A program made the translations under genes and the position numbers. Source: Clostridia bacterium (GTDB taxonomy: Bacteria > Bacillota > Clostridia > Oscillospirales > CAG-272). From it: a DNA stretch of 12,937 bases. Below the pieces are notes generated by a model that saw only the letters and a list, made by a program, of their open reading frames with translations, was not told the DNA's origin and did not search any database. This document shows, one piece after another, positions 7,799-12,937 of this stretch (position 1 is its first letter; every line of letters starts with the position of its first letter). The stretch spans positions 1-12,937 of the forward strand of contig JAGBTR010000240.1 in NCBI GenBank assembly GCA_017631215.1, written 5' to 3'.

Positions 7799-7874
7799 GA
7801 CTTCGGTAACTCTAAATTACAATTTCGCATCCGCGGCCGCCGTTTTGCCGTTATTTCACAGTAGATTCTCCCTC

Positions 7875-7945
7875 GGCGCACATTCCTTGCGCCTCGTTGG
7901 TAACCCATAGTTACCTATCGAGGCTCTACATATTTGCGCGCGCAA
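7875..7945. other. Cluster of strong inverted repeats in non-coding DNA
   Basis: Three elements sit almost back to back: GGCGCA/TGCGCC (7875-7880/7888-7893); GCCTCG plus GGTAAC paired with GTTACC plus CGAGGC (7891-7904/7910-7924, about 12 bp with a small internal loop and a CCATA loop); and the 12-bp palindrome TTGCGCGCGCAA (7934-7945). The first two share 7891-7893 and so compete. None is followed by a T-run on either strand, so they are not simple terminators. They may belong to a small RNA or to operators; I saw no clear promoter reading into them. Confidence 0.45.
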
Positions 7946-7963
7946 TCATTTTTGAACGCTTTG

Positions 7964-7984
7964 ACATATACAAAGTGCACAAAA
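7964..7984 (+). repeat. 21-nt direct repeat, copy 2
   Basis: Partner of 7778-7798, 186 bp away, with three mismatches. It contains the palindrome GTGCAC (7975-7980). Confidence 0.45.
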
Positions 7985-8133
7985 AGAGATGGTCATTTTC
8001 TACACTCAATTTTTTTGATTTTTTTCGCCCGTCCCTTCTTTTTTCCGTTTTTCGTCACTTCTTCCTCTGTCTGTTTTTACTCAAAACACCCACTACATAC
8101 ATTTTTTTACATTTTTTCCGTTTTTGATCAAAT

Positions 8134-8186
8134 AAGAAAAGAACGGGCGCCGAAGAGCGGCATTTGCCACTCTTCTTTACCCGTTC
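8134..8186 (-). terminator. Intrinsic terminator after the 8203-8886 gene
   Basis: On the minus strand, 16 nt after the stop codon, GAACGGG pairs with CCCGTTC (8180-8186/8141-8147). Inside it, GAAGAG pairs with CTCTTC (8170-8175/8152-8157) and GGC with GCC, closing a small AAAT loop. A T-rich tail (TTTTCTTATT) follows the stem. Confidence 0.85.
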
Positions 8187-8202
8187 GGGGAGGACTGTCA
8201 GA

Positions 8203-8886
8203 TCAAGCTCTGCGGTCGGCAATCATACGGGCGATCGTCTCGCACAGATGCTCGGCATCCATATCGTTGGGAATGGGCGTTTGCAAATAGTCCTTTCCCT
8301 CGACATCATACAAGCGGAGCATCGCGCCGCGCACGGCCGCCGTTGCGTTTTTGCTGTTGGTCAATCTTACCCTCATCTCAAAGGGGAGGATCTCGGCACC
8401 GCCCAGCGCGCTCCACTCAATACGAAGCTGATCGTTTTGGATCTCACCCGTAGTCAAGCAGAAGCGGCGAGCACTCACCCAGAGCACCTCGTTGGTAAAG
8501 GACAGCTTTGCGCCGCCGTAAACGTCCGATATCACCTTGGAATCCTTGACACGCGCATAGTTGCCTGCCATCTCGCCATACCAATGACCCTTTGCCAGAA
8601 ACGGCTCGGGATTTTTCATTATGCGCTCGGGACGCTCAGGCAGATCGTCACCAAGTCCCGCCATCGTGCGCTCAATGCACTGACGAATCTCACTCTCCGG
8701 CACCTGACGCGCGCCCACGACGACGAAGAATATGAAGCCGACGCCGACCAATGCCCAGCCACCGTAATAAGAGACGGCAGACCAGCCAAGCCAAAGCATC
8801 AGAAATCCGACGATCAGCATACCAAGTCCGATCGCGACGTAAGCCGTCTTCTGTTTAAAAAAGCGTTGATTCTTTTTTGTGTTCAT
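8203..8886 (-). CDS. Two-TM membrane protein with a cytoplasmic domain, unknown function
   Basis: 227 residues. The start at 8886 has a GGGAGGT ribosome site about 10 nt upstream and lies downstream of a good promoter. After a basic N-terminus come two close hydrophobic helices (about 14-34 and 40-59), then a soluble region of about 165 residues. That region begins with a charged helix (about 63-90). It continues as a predicted beta-rich domain (about 115-200: KVISDVYGGAKLSFTNEVLW, then LRIEWSALGG) and closes with an amphipathic helix (DMDAEHLCETIARMI, 208-222). Strands followed by one C-terminal helix suggest a PH-like fold, but this is a guess from pattern only. The gene is monocistronic, with its own promoter and terminator, and is divergent from the DUF5685 operon. 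I do not recognise the family. It does not look like a transporter or an enzyme: no conserved catalytic motif is visible. Confidence 0.88.
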   Translation of the reverse strand: MNTKKNQRFFKQKTAYVAIGLGMLIVGFLMLWLGWSAVSYYGGWALVGVGFIFFVVVGARQVPESEIRQCIERTMAGLGDDLPERPERIMKNPEPFLAKGHWYGEMAGNYARVKDSKVISDVYGGAKLSFTNEVLWVSARRFCLTTGEIQNDQLRIEWSALGGAEILPFEMRVRLTNSKNATAAVRGAMLRLYDVEGKDYLQTPIPNDMDAEHLCETIARMIADRRA

Positions 8887-8921
8887 AGGTAGTTACCTCC
8901 CGTTGCTTGTGCGTTGATATG

Positions 8922-8950
8922 ATTATAGCACATCTTTCACCGTTTTGCAA
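8922..8950 (-). promoter_or_regulatory. Promoter of the 8203-8886 gene (extended -10)
   Basis: On the minus strand: -35 TTGCAA (8945-8950), a 17-nt spacer, TGC then -10 TATAAT (8922-8927). The TGn before the -10 box makes it an extended -10 promoter, which fits the weaker -35. The predicted start is near 8915, giving a leader of about 29 nt. Confidence 0.85.
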
Positions 8951-8951
8951 G

Positions 8952-8964
8952 CAACTATTAGTTG
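8952..8964. promoter_or_regulatory. Operator-like dyad CAACTA-T-TAGTTG
   Basis: A perfect 6-1-6 inverted repeat lies directly upstream of the -35 box of the 8203-8886 promoter. The sequence GTTGATAT overlaps its right half (8961-8968) and recurs at 8913-8920, around the predicted transcription start. Position suggests a regulator site; the regulator is unknown. Confidence 0.4.
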
Positions 8965-9049
8965 ATATCGCTCCCCGCTCGGTTTAAGTGCCCCACGCAT
9001 CTATATAGTCGCAGAAAACGGCAAAAGGTTTGGCTTTTTTGCCACATTT

Positions 9050-9066
9050 TTTCAAAACATTTGAAA
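9050..9066. promoter_or_regulatory. Operator-like dyad TTTCAAA-ACA-TTTGAAA
   Basis: A perfect 7-3-7 inverted repeat ends 26 nt before the -35 of the DUF5685 operon promoter, where an activator would bind. A second dyad, GGCAAAA/TTTTGCC (9020-9026/9037-9043), lies just left of it. Both are in the AT-rich divergent intergenic region, so chance symmetry is possible. Confidence 0.4.
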
Positions 9067-9092
9067 TGTGTCGGAAAATTTACAAAAAGGCA

Positions 9093-9121
9093 TTGCATTA
9101 TTCAAGGCTTTCGGGTATCAT
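9093..9121 (+). promoter_or_regulatory. Promoter of the DUF5685 / J-domain operon
   Basis: -35 TTGCAT (9093-9098), a 17-nt spacer, -10 TATCAT (9116-9121). This gives a leader of about 45 nt before the ATG at 9173. Each hexamer departs from consensus, so moderate strength is expected. Confidence 0.7.
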
Positions 9122-9172
9122 AGTATCGAACATCTATTAAGACCACTAGTAAGAAGAGAAAGGTGACGCGGC

Positions 9173-10102
9173 ATGCTCGGCTACATTCGCCCTTACAATC
9201 CGGAGCTCAAAATGCGAGAATACCAGTATTACCGCGGCGTGTACTGCGGCCTTTGTCGCGCGATGGGGCGTTGCACGGGACAGTGCTCCCGCCTGGCGCT
9301 CAGCTACGACTTCGTTTTTTTGGCGCTGACACGACTGGCGCTCGCCGGCGGCAATCCGCAACGCGAGCAGACCGACCGCGCCGTGCGCTTTGAATCGCGC
9401 CGATGCCTCGTTCATCCCTTGCGCCGTCGCCTTTCGCTGGCCGCAGGAGACGTGACCGACTACGTCGCCTGTGCCGCCGCTATTCTCAACTACCACAAAA
9501 TACTGGACGATTGCACCGATGAGCGTGGTTGGCGGCGCTTACGCGCCCGCCTTGCCCTGCCCCATCTGCGTCGGTTTGCCAAGCGTGCCAAGCGGACGCA
9601 CCCCGACCTGGAGGACGGCATTCTCGCGCCGATGCGATCCCTTGCCGCAATGGAGCAGGCAGGCTTGCCGTCTGCCGACGAGCCCGCCGACGCATTCGGT
9701 GAGGCACTCGCCGCGCTGTTTTGCTACGGTTTGTCCGACGACAAGGAGCGCATCGCCCGACACATCGGTCATCGCATCGGTCGTTGGCTGTATCTGGTCG
9801 ATGCCATCGATGATTATGAGCAAGACAAGCAACGCGGTCGTCCCAATCCGCTCCATCGGCTGTATGGCGAGGACGGCTTGACGAACGAGCGCCGCGAGCA
9901 TCTGCGCGGTGCGCTCGCGTGCGAGCTTGGTGCCGCCCGTGACGCGCTCGACCTGATCGACGTTGACGAGGAAAAATGCGGCAAGGAATTGTCGCCGCTT
10001 CTCTATCATATTTTGGATATAGCACTCCCCGCCGCGGCGGAGCGCGTGCTGTTTCCCAATCACGACCCCAAAAAGAACAAGAAAGCGAGTAGCAACGCAT
10101 GA
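9173..10102 (+). CDS. DUF5685 family protein
   Basis: 309 residues. The start at 9173 has an AAAGGTG ribosome site and gives the family-typical opening MLGYIRPYNPEL. Conserved features seen: YCGLC with Cys 25 and 28, further Cys 34, 38 and 78, and LSYDFVFLAL (43-52). Two Asp-rich motifs stand about 100 residues apart: DDCTDE (112-117) and DAIDDYEQD (210-218), the latter followed by KQRGRPNP (219-226). The second resembles the DxxxD ... RGR-x-x-x-P signature of squalene/phytoene synthases, and the protein appears largely helical, so a class I isoprenoid-synthase-like fold is possible (inference; no activity is known to me). There is no signal peptide or clear TM helix, so it is likely cytosolic. 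The tail is lysine-rich (KKNKK). Its stop overlaps the next start by 4 nt (ATGA), implying coupled translation with the J-domain protein. Confidence 0.9.
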   Translation: MLGYIRPYNPELKMREYQYYRGVYCGLCRAMGRCTGQCSRLALSYDFVFLALTRLALAGGNPQREQTDRAVRFESRRCLVHPLRRRLSLAAGDVTDYVACAAAILNYHKILDDCTDERGWRRLRARLALPHLRRFAKRAKRTHPDLEDGILAPMRSLAAMEQAGLPSADEPADAFGEALAALFCYGLSDDKERIARHIGHRIGRWLYLVDAIDDYEQDKQRGRPNPLHRLYGEDGLTNERREHLRGALACELGAARDALDLIDVDEEKCGKELSPLLYHILDIALPAAAERVLFPNHDPKKNKKASSNA

Positions 10103-10728
10103 AAGACCCATATAAGATCCTCGGCGTCAACCCAAGCGACGATGATGACAAGATCAAGCAGGCTTACCGCGAGCTGGTGCGCAAGTACCACCCCGACAAA
10201 TACACCGACTCGGATCTTGCCGAGCTGGCAAACGAAAAAATGAAGGAGATCAACGCCGCCTACGAGCAGATCCGCTCCGATCGCGCGTCGCGATCCTCCC
10301 AAGGCAGTACAAGCTCCTATCAAAGCACCGACAGCGGCAGCTCCTACAATAGCGGCTCGTCCTCCTTTGCGCAGATCCGCGATCTGCTCAACCGCGGTTA
10401 TCTGGACGACGCCCAGACGTTGCTCCGCAACACGCCCGAAAGCCGTCGCGATGCCGAGTGGCATTTTCTGATGGGTATTCTTCTGCTCCGTCGCGGTCAT
10501 CTGGTCGACGCGCAGAATCATCTCGACCGCGCCTGCCGTCTGGACCCCTACAACCAGGAGTACCGCCGCTACGCCGACGAGCTTCGCACGCGCACCGCGG
10601 CCGCATCGGGTGGTTATCGCACCTCGAACGTGGGCGGTTGTTGCTCCGAATGCGACATCTGCTCCTCGCTTTTGTGTGCCGATTGCTGCTGTGAATGTAT
10701 GGGCGGCGACCTCCTCCCCTGCTGTTGA
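10099..10728 (+). CDS. J-domain protein with TPR and Cys-rich tail
   Basis: 209 residues. The J domain covers about 1-60 (DPYKILGV, then the HPD motif at 31-33 in RKYHPDKY, then INAAYEQI), so it should stimulate the ATPase of DnaK. A Ser-rich linker (62-89) leads to TPR-like helices (about 90-165: AQTLLR, WHFLMGILLLRRGHLVDAQNHL). The tail is Cys-rich: Cys at 181, 182, 185, 188, 193, 196, 197, 198, 200, 208 and 209, i.e. 11 of the last 29 residues. The J/G-F/zinc-finger layout of true DnaJ is absent, so this is a specialised cochaperone, not dnaJ. The ribosome site is weak, and the ATG overlaps the DUF5685 stop, so translation probably depends on coupling. The tail could bind zinc, hold a metal cluster or be lipidated; the sequence does not decide. 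As far as I recall, J-domain proteins with such tails beside DUF5685 occur in other Clostridia. Confidence 0.92.
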   Translation: MKDPYKILGVNPSDDDDKIKQAYRELVRKYHPDKYTDSDLAELANEKMKEINAAYEQIRSDRASRSSQGSTSSYQSTDSGSSYNSGSSSFAQIRDLLNRGYLDDAQTLLRNTPESRRDAEWHFLMGILLLRRGHLVDAQNHLDRACRLDPYNQEYRRYADELRTRTAAASGGYRTSNVGGCCSECDICSSLLCADCCCECMGGDLLPCC

Positions 10729-10739
10729 CGGAGGCCGCG

Positions 10740-11300
10740 ATGACACCGAACAATCAAAATCCCCGAAGCCGTCGCGCCGAGCGACGCGCCCGCACCAAGC
10801 GTCTGACCGTCTGCGCGATGCTGACCGCCCTTGGCGTGTCGCTTTCGTGGCTCGGCTCTCTCGTCAGCGTGCTGGATATGTGCACGGCACTGTTCACCGC
10901 ACTCCTGCTCGTCCCCATTGTGATCGAATACGGCAAGGGATATCCGTGGGGCGTGTGGCTCGCAACCACCGCGCTGGCACTGGTCCTGCTCCCCGCCAAA
11001 ACGCCCGCCGCCGTCTATTTGGTGTTTGGCTATTACCCCATCATCAAGGCGCGGCTGGAGCGACTCCCCACGTCCGTGATGCGACTGCTCAAGCTGCTCG
11101 TTTTCCTCGCCGTCGACGCGGTTCTCGTCATCACCTCGTGCTACCTTGTGGGCGTGCAGGAGCAAATGCCCCTATGGTATCCCGCCGCGCTGGCGGCGAT
11201 GGGGCTCGTCACGCTCTGCTTGACCGATCTCGCACTCACCCGTCTCATCACGCTCTATCTTTACAAATACCGCGCACGCGTGTCCAAGTGGATGCACTAA
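10740..11300 (+). CDS. Multi-pass membrane protein, unknown function
   Basis: 186 residues from the ATG at 10740, chosen over an in-frame ATG at 10695. GGAGG (10730-10734) sits 5 nt upstream, and the longer version would overlap the J-domain gene and add an unlikely N-terminus. An Arg-rich cytoplasmic start (RSRRAERRARTKR) is followed by about five or six hydrophobic segments (roughly 22-40, 47-64, 69-85, 88-100, 115-138 and 146-171) and a basic end. GYYPIIKARLERL (97-109) is the most distinctive motif. The pattern of short helices and the basic N-terminus faintly recalls S-components of ECF vitamin transporters, but no binding motif confirms this. It is the third gene of the operon, 11 nt after the J-domain stop, and may be the membrane anchor or partner for the other two products. 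Confidence 0.85.
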   Translation: MTPNNQNPRSRRAERRARTKRLTVCAMLTALGVSLSWLGSLVSVLDMCTALFTALLLVPIVIEYGKGYPWGVWLATTALALVLLPAKTPAAVYLVFGYYPIIKARLERLPTSVMRLLKLLVFLAVDAVLVITSCYLVGVQEQMPLWYPAALAAMGLVTLCLTDLALTRLITLYLYKYRARVSKWMH

Positions 11301-11305
11301 GCGCA

Positions 11306-11336
11306 AAAAAGGACTGCCCGAGGGCAGTCCTTTTTG
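11306..11336. terminator. Bidirectional intrinsic terminator between convergent genes
   Basis: GGACTGCCC (11311-11319) and GGGCAGTCC (11322-11330) form a perfect 9-bp stem around a 2-nt centre. A run of A lies on the left and a run of T on the right, so it can stop the DUF5685 operon on the plus strand and the SH3 lipoprotein gene on the minus strand. Confidence 0.95.
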
Positions 11337-11345
11337 ATTGTTGAA

Positions 11346-12641
11346 TTACTTACCTTCTGCGCTGGTCAGATATTTGACCTGCACGTAGTAAGGCGTCGTG
11401 CTGGTCGCGCTCATATAGAACTTGTACCACTCACCGTCCGTCGAAACAGCCGAGGGATTCACGGTCGCGTTCTTGGACAGCGTCTGTGCACCGTCAATGG
11501 CCGTCACGTCGGGCTGCAGGTAGGCGCTCACGCCTGCCTGGTTGACGTAAAACGAGCCAGGTTCGGTCAAAGTGTTAAACTGCATCGTGACCGTGGGGGT
11601 CGAGGGAGTCGTGCCCTCGGGCGAAGTCGATGCACCACCGTAAGCTGCGAGGTAGTTGGCGTTGACGTATGCCTCGGAGCCGTCAGCCATGATCACGCGC
11701 ACCCAGCTCTTATCGGGAGCCTCGGCAATGACGGTCACCGTTGCGCCGCGGAGCAGAACGCCTGCCGCGGTATCGCCATCGATGTCGGGATCATCTGCGA
11801 AGTAGGGGATGGTTCTGGCATGCAGCGACTGTGCCGCCGTAACCGTCGTGGTCACGGGCGTCGTAAGAACGATGAAATCGCTACCCGTAATGTTCTTGGT
11901 AACAACGTACTTGGAGAAGACGTAATACTCCTTGCCGTTGTAGTTGACGCGGCTCCACTCGTTGTTCTTTGCCGTACGCTGGAGCGCCGCGCCGATCATA
12001 GCGCTGCCCGCAATATTCAAAGAATCCGTCGTCGTGGGCGAGGTGCGCAGGTTCAGACCGCTGGTAACAACGTAGACCGTCTCAGAGCCAACCACGGGCA
12101 CAAACTCGTTGGGATCCGTAGGCGTCGAGGGAGTTTCGGGCGTCGAGGGGGTATCGGGAGTCTCGGGATCGGTGACACCGGGCTCATCGGGGGTAGTCGG
12201 CTCGGTGGTACCCGTATACAGCGCCAGGCAGTTGGACGATACGTAATACTCGTCGTTGAAGCCCTCTGCATCGACGCGGATGCGGCTCCAATCAGCCGAA
12301 ACACCCGTACGCGTTGCGATCTCGCCGACGCGCAGATTGCCGATGACGTTATCCACGTCAACCGAAGGAGCCACGCGCAGCTCGACCGTTACGGTCGCCT
12401 GCACCTTCTCGTCCACCGTCGTGAAGACGATCTCCTCCTCGGGCGTCTGGGGCTCGTCGGGGGTTACGGGCTCGTCGGGCGTGGTGGGATCCGCGGGAGT
12501 ATCGGGAGTCTCGCTGGGCTGCTCAACGTCGGGATTTTCGGTATCCGGATCGTCGGGGGTCTTATCCTTGCCACAGGCGGCCATCGAAACGGTCGTTGCA
12601 AGAATCAGGAGAGCCAGCGCGAAAGAGAGAATTTTTTTCAT
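11346..12641 (-). CDS. Lipoprotein with four SH3-like repeats
   Basis: 431 residues. The start at 12641 is chosen for its GGAGG site (9 nt upstream) and the lipoprotein signal that follows; the frame is open up to 12902, but across the promoter. The signal ends in SMAAC with Cys 23 as the lipid anchor, so the protein should sit on the outer face of the membrane. A Thr/Pro/Asp/Glu-rich linker covers about 27-70 and a second one about 143-180. Four bacterial SH3-like modules follow one another: about 72-142 (VELRVAPS ... WSRIRV), 188-250 (GLNLRTSP ... WSRVNYNGKEYYV), 255-334 (LHARTIPY ... WVRVIMADGSEAYV) and a diverged one at 356-427 (VSAYLQPD ... WYKFYM). Such domains usually bind peptidoglycan peptides. 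No catalytic domain is attached, so it is a binding or scaffold protein at the cell wall (inference). Confidence 0.92.
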   Translation of the reverse strand: MKKILSFALALLILATTVSMAACGKDKTPDDPDTENPDVEQPSETPDTPADPTTPDEPVTPDEPQTPEEEIVFTTVDEKVQATVTVELRVAPSVDVDNVIGNLRVGEIATRTGVSADWSRIRVDAEGFNDEYYVSSNCLALYTGTTEPTTPDEPGVTDPETPDTPSTPETPSTPTDPNEFVPVVGSETVYVVTSGLNLRTSPTTTDSLNIAGSAMIGAALQRTAKNNEWSRVNYNGKEYYVFSKYVVTKNITGSDFIVLTTPVTTTVTAAQSLHARTIPYFADDPDIDGDTAAGVLLRGATVTVIAEAPDKSWVRVIMADGSEAYVNANYLAAYGGASTSPEGTTPSTPTVTMQFNTLTEPGSFYVNQAGVSAYLQPDVTAIDGAQTLSKNATVNPSAVSTDGEWYKFYMSATSTTPYYVQVKYLTSAEGK

Positions 12642-12687
12642 ATTTTTCGTCCTCCAAAGTTCGGTTTTTCTATATCTTTCATTTTCT

Positions 12688-12703
12688 GCGGTGTCTAAAC
12701 CGC
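12688..12703. promoter_or_regulatory. Small inverted repeat in the SH3-lipoprotein leader
   Basis: GCGGT (12688-12692) and ACCGC (12699-12703) are separated by 6 nt, about 20 nt after the predicted transcription start of the minus-strand gene. It may be an operator or a leader hairpin; it is short enough to be chance. Confidence 0.3.
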
Positions 12704-12726
12704 ATATGTTGTGTTCACTTTCATCT

Positions 12727-12755
12727 ATTATAACATACCTATGCCCTCTTGTCAA
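12727..12755 (-). promoter_or_regulatory. Consensus promoter of the SH3 lipoprotein gene
   Basis: On the minus strand: -35 TTGACA (12750-12755), a 17-nt spacer, TGT then -10 TATAAT (12727-12732). Both boxes are perfect and an extended -10 is present. Transcription should start near 12720, with a leader of about 80 nt. Confidence 0.93.
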
Positions 12756-12842
12756 TAACAATCGGAGATATTTTTCAGCAAAAAAGTCGACCGCAAGTGA
12801 CGCGTTTTTTGCCCGTCGGCGCTTGAAATATGCGAGCAGCCC

Positions 12843-12871
12843 TTGACAAACGGGGAGCACTGTGTTATAAT
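12843..12871 (+). promoter_or_regulatory. Consensus promoter for a gene beyond the right edge
   Basis: -35 TTGACA (12843-12848), a 17-nt spacer, TGT then -10 TATAAT (12866-12871). Like its divergent neighbour it matches consensus at every position and has an extended -10. Transcription should start near 12878. Confidence 0.93.
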
Positions 12872-12887
12872 ACTTTATTGAACATTT

Positions 12888-12926
12888 CCGCCCGAAAGCC
12901 ATTCGGTGCGGTCATAAGAAAGGAAG
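12888..12926 (+). promoter_or_regulatory. Leader hairpin and ribosome site of an off-window gene
   Basis: CCGC plus CCGAA (12888-12896) pair with TTCGG plus GCGG (12902-12911) around an AGCCA loop, with one bulged T: a 9-bp stem about 10 nt into the transcript. A purine-rich AAGAAAGGAAG (12916-12926) follows as ribosome site. No start codon lies in the last 11 bases; the final A (12937) may be the first base of an ATG. Confidence 0.6.
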
Positions 12927-12937
12927 CTCACCGACTA

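Larger units (their letters stand above)
7679..8133. other. Gene-free intergenic stretch
   Basis: No believable gene is present; the short open frames have low-complexity or arbitrary composition and no ribosome sites. The left part (7679-7945) is mixed and rich in hairpins. The right part (about 7946-8133) is strongly AT-rich with runs of T on the plus strand. The stretch lies between the terminator of the 8203-8886 gene and the operon promoter at 7650-7678, both on the minus strand. Confidence 0.7.

Noticed and set aside
7948..7965. Possible cre (catabolite repression) site around TTTGAACGCTTTGA
   Set aside because: At least three mismatches to the cre consensus and some 280 bp from the promoter.
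7668..8290. Short plus-strand open frames of 76-118 codons
   Set aside because: Phe/Ser-rich or arbitrary composition from AT-rich DNA, no ribosome sites, and they overlap a terminator and the end of a real gene.
9486..11165. Minus-strand open frames of 120-230 codons opposite the DUF5685 operon
   Set aside because: Shadows of well-supported plus-strand genes; His/Arg/Gln-rich products with no recognisable domain and no ribosome sites.
12642..12902. N-terminal extension of the SH3 lipoprotein
   Set aside because: It would run across the promoter at 12727-12755 and bury the lipoprotein signal; ATG 12641 has a ribosome site.

Overview
The window looks like chromosomal DNA of a Gram-positive, Clostridia-type bacterium, most likely an uncultivated gut or rumen member of the Oscillospirales/Christensenellales kind. 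The grounds are near-perfect sigma-A-type promoters, AGGAGG ribosome sites, a lipoprotein signal with a lipobox, intrinsic terminators, and families I know mainly from Clostridia (DUF5685, J-domain proteins with a Cys-rich tail, very large sugar-binding proteins next to an NHL/Yip1 protein). The taxonomic call is inference. There is no sign of phage, insertion sequence, CRISPR array, tRNA or rRNA.

Layout. (1) 1-7678, minus strand: a carbohydrate ABC-import operon read from a consensus promoter at 7650-7678. It starts with an unusually long (about 500 nt), GC-rich, hairpin-dense leader. Then come a giant 1183-residue substrate-binding protein, two permeases (1 nt apart), and a secreted/membrane NHL-propeller, helical-repeat and Yip1 protein that runs off the left edge. 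No ATPase gene is in the window. (2) 7679-8133: gene-free DNA with a hairpin cluster, a repeated 21-nt motif and an AT-rich stretch. (3) 8203-8886, minus: a two-TM protein of unknown function with its own promoter and a strong terminator. (4) 9093-11336, plus: a three-gene operon (DUF5685 protein, J-domain/TPR/Cys-rich protein, multi-pass membrane protein), the first two genes overlapping by 4 nt, ending in a bidirectional terminator. (5) 11346-12755, minus: a lipoprotein with four SH3-like repeats behind a perfect consensus promoter. (6) 12843-12937, plus: another perfect promoter, a hairpin and a ribosome site for a gene that starts just beyond the right edge.

How the parts work together. 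The operon in (1) should capture an oligosaccharide outside the cell and pass it through a heterodimeric MalFG-like channel, probably powered by a shared MsmX-type ATPase encoded elsewhere. The long leader suggests control at the RNA level. The operon in (4) joins a putative cochaperone to a DUF5685 protein whose two Asp-rich motifs resemble those of squalene/phytoene synthases, plus a membrane partner. This is the part most likely to hold undescribed biochemistry. Codon use in most genes strongly avoids TTA, CTA and TCA, which leaves long open frames on the opposite strand that should not be mistaken for genes.
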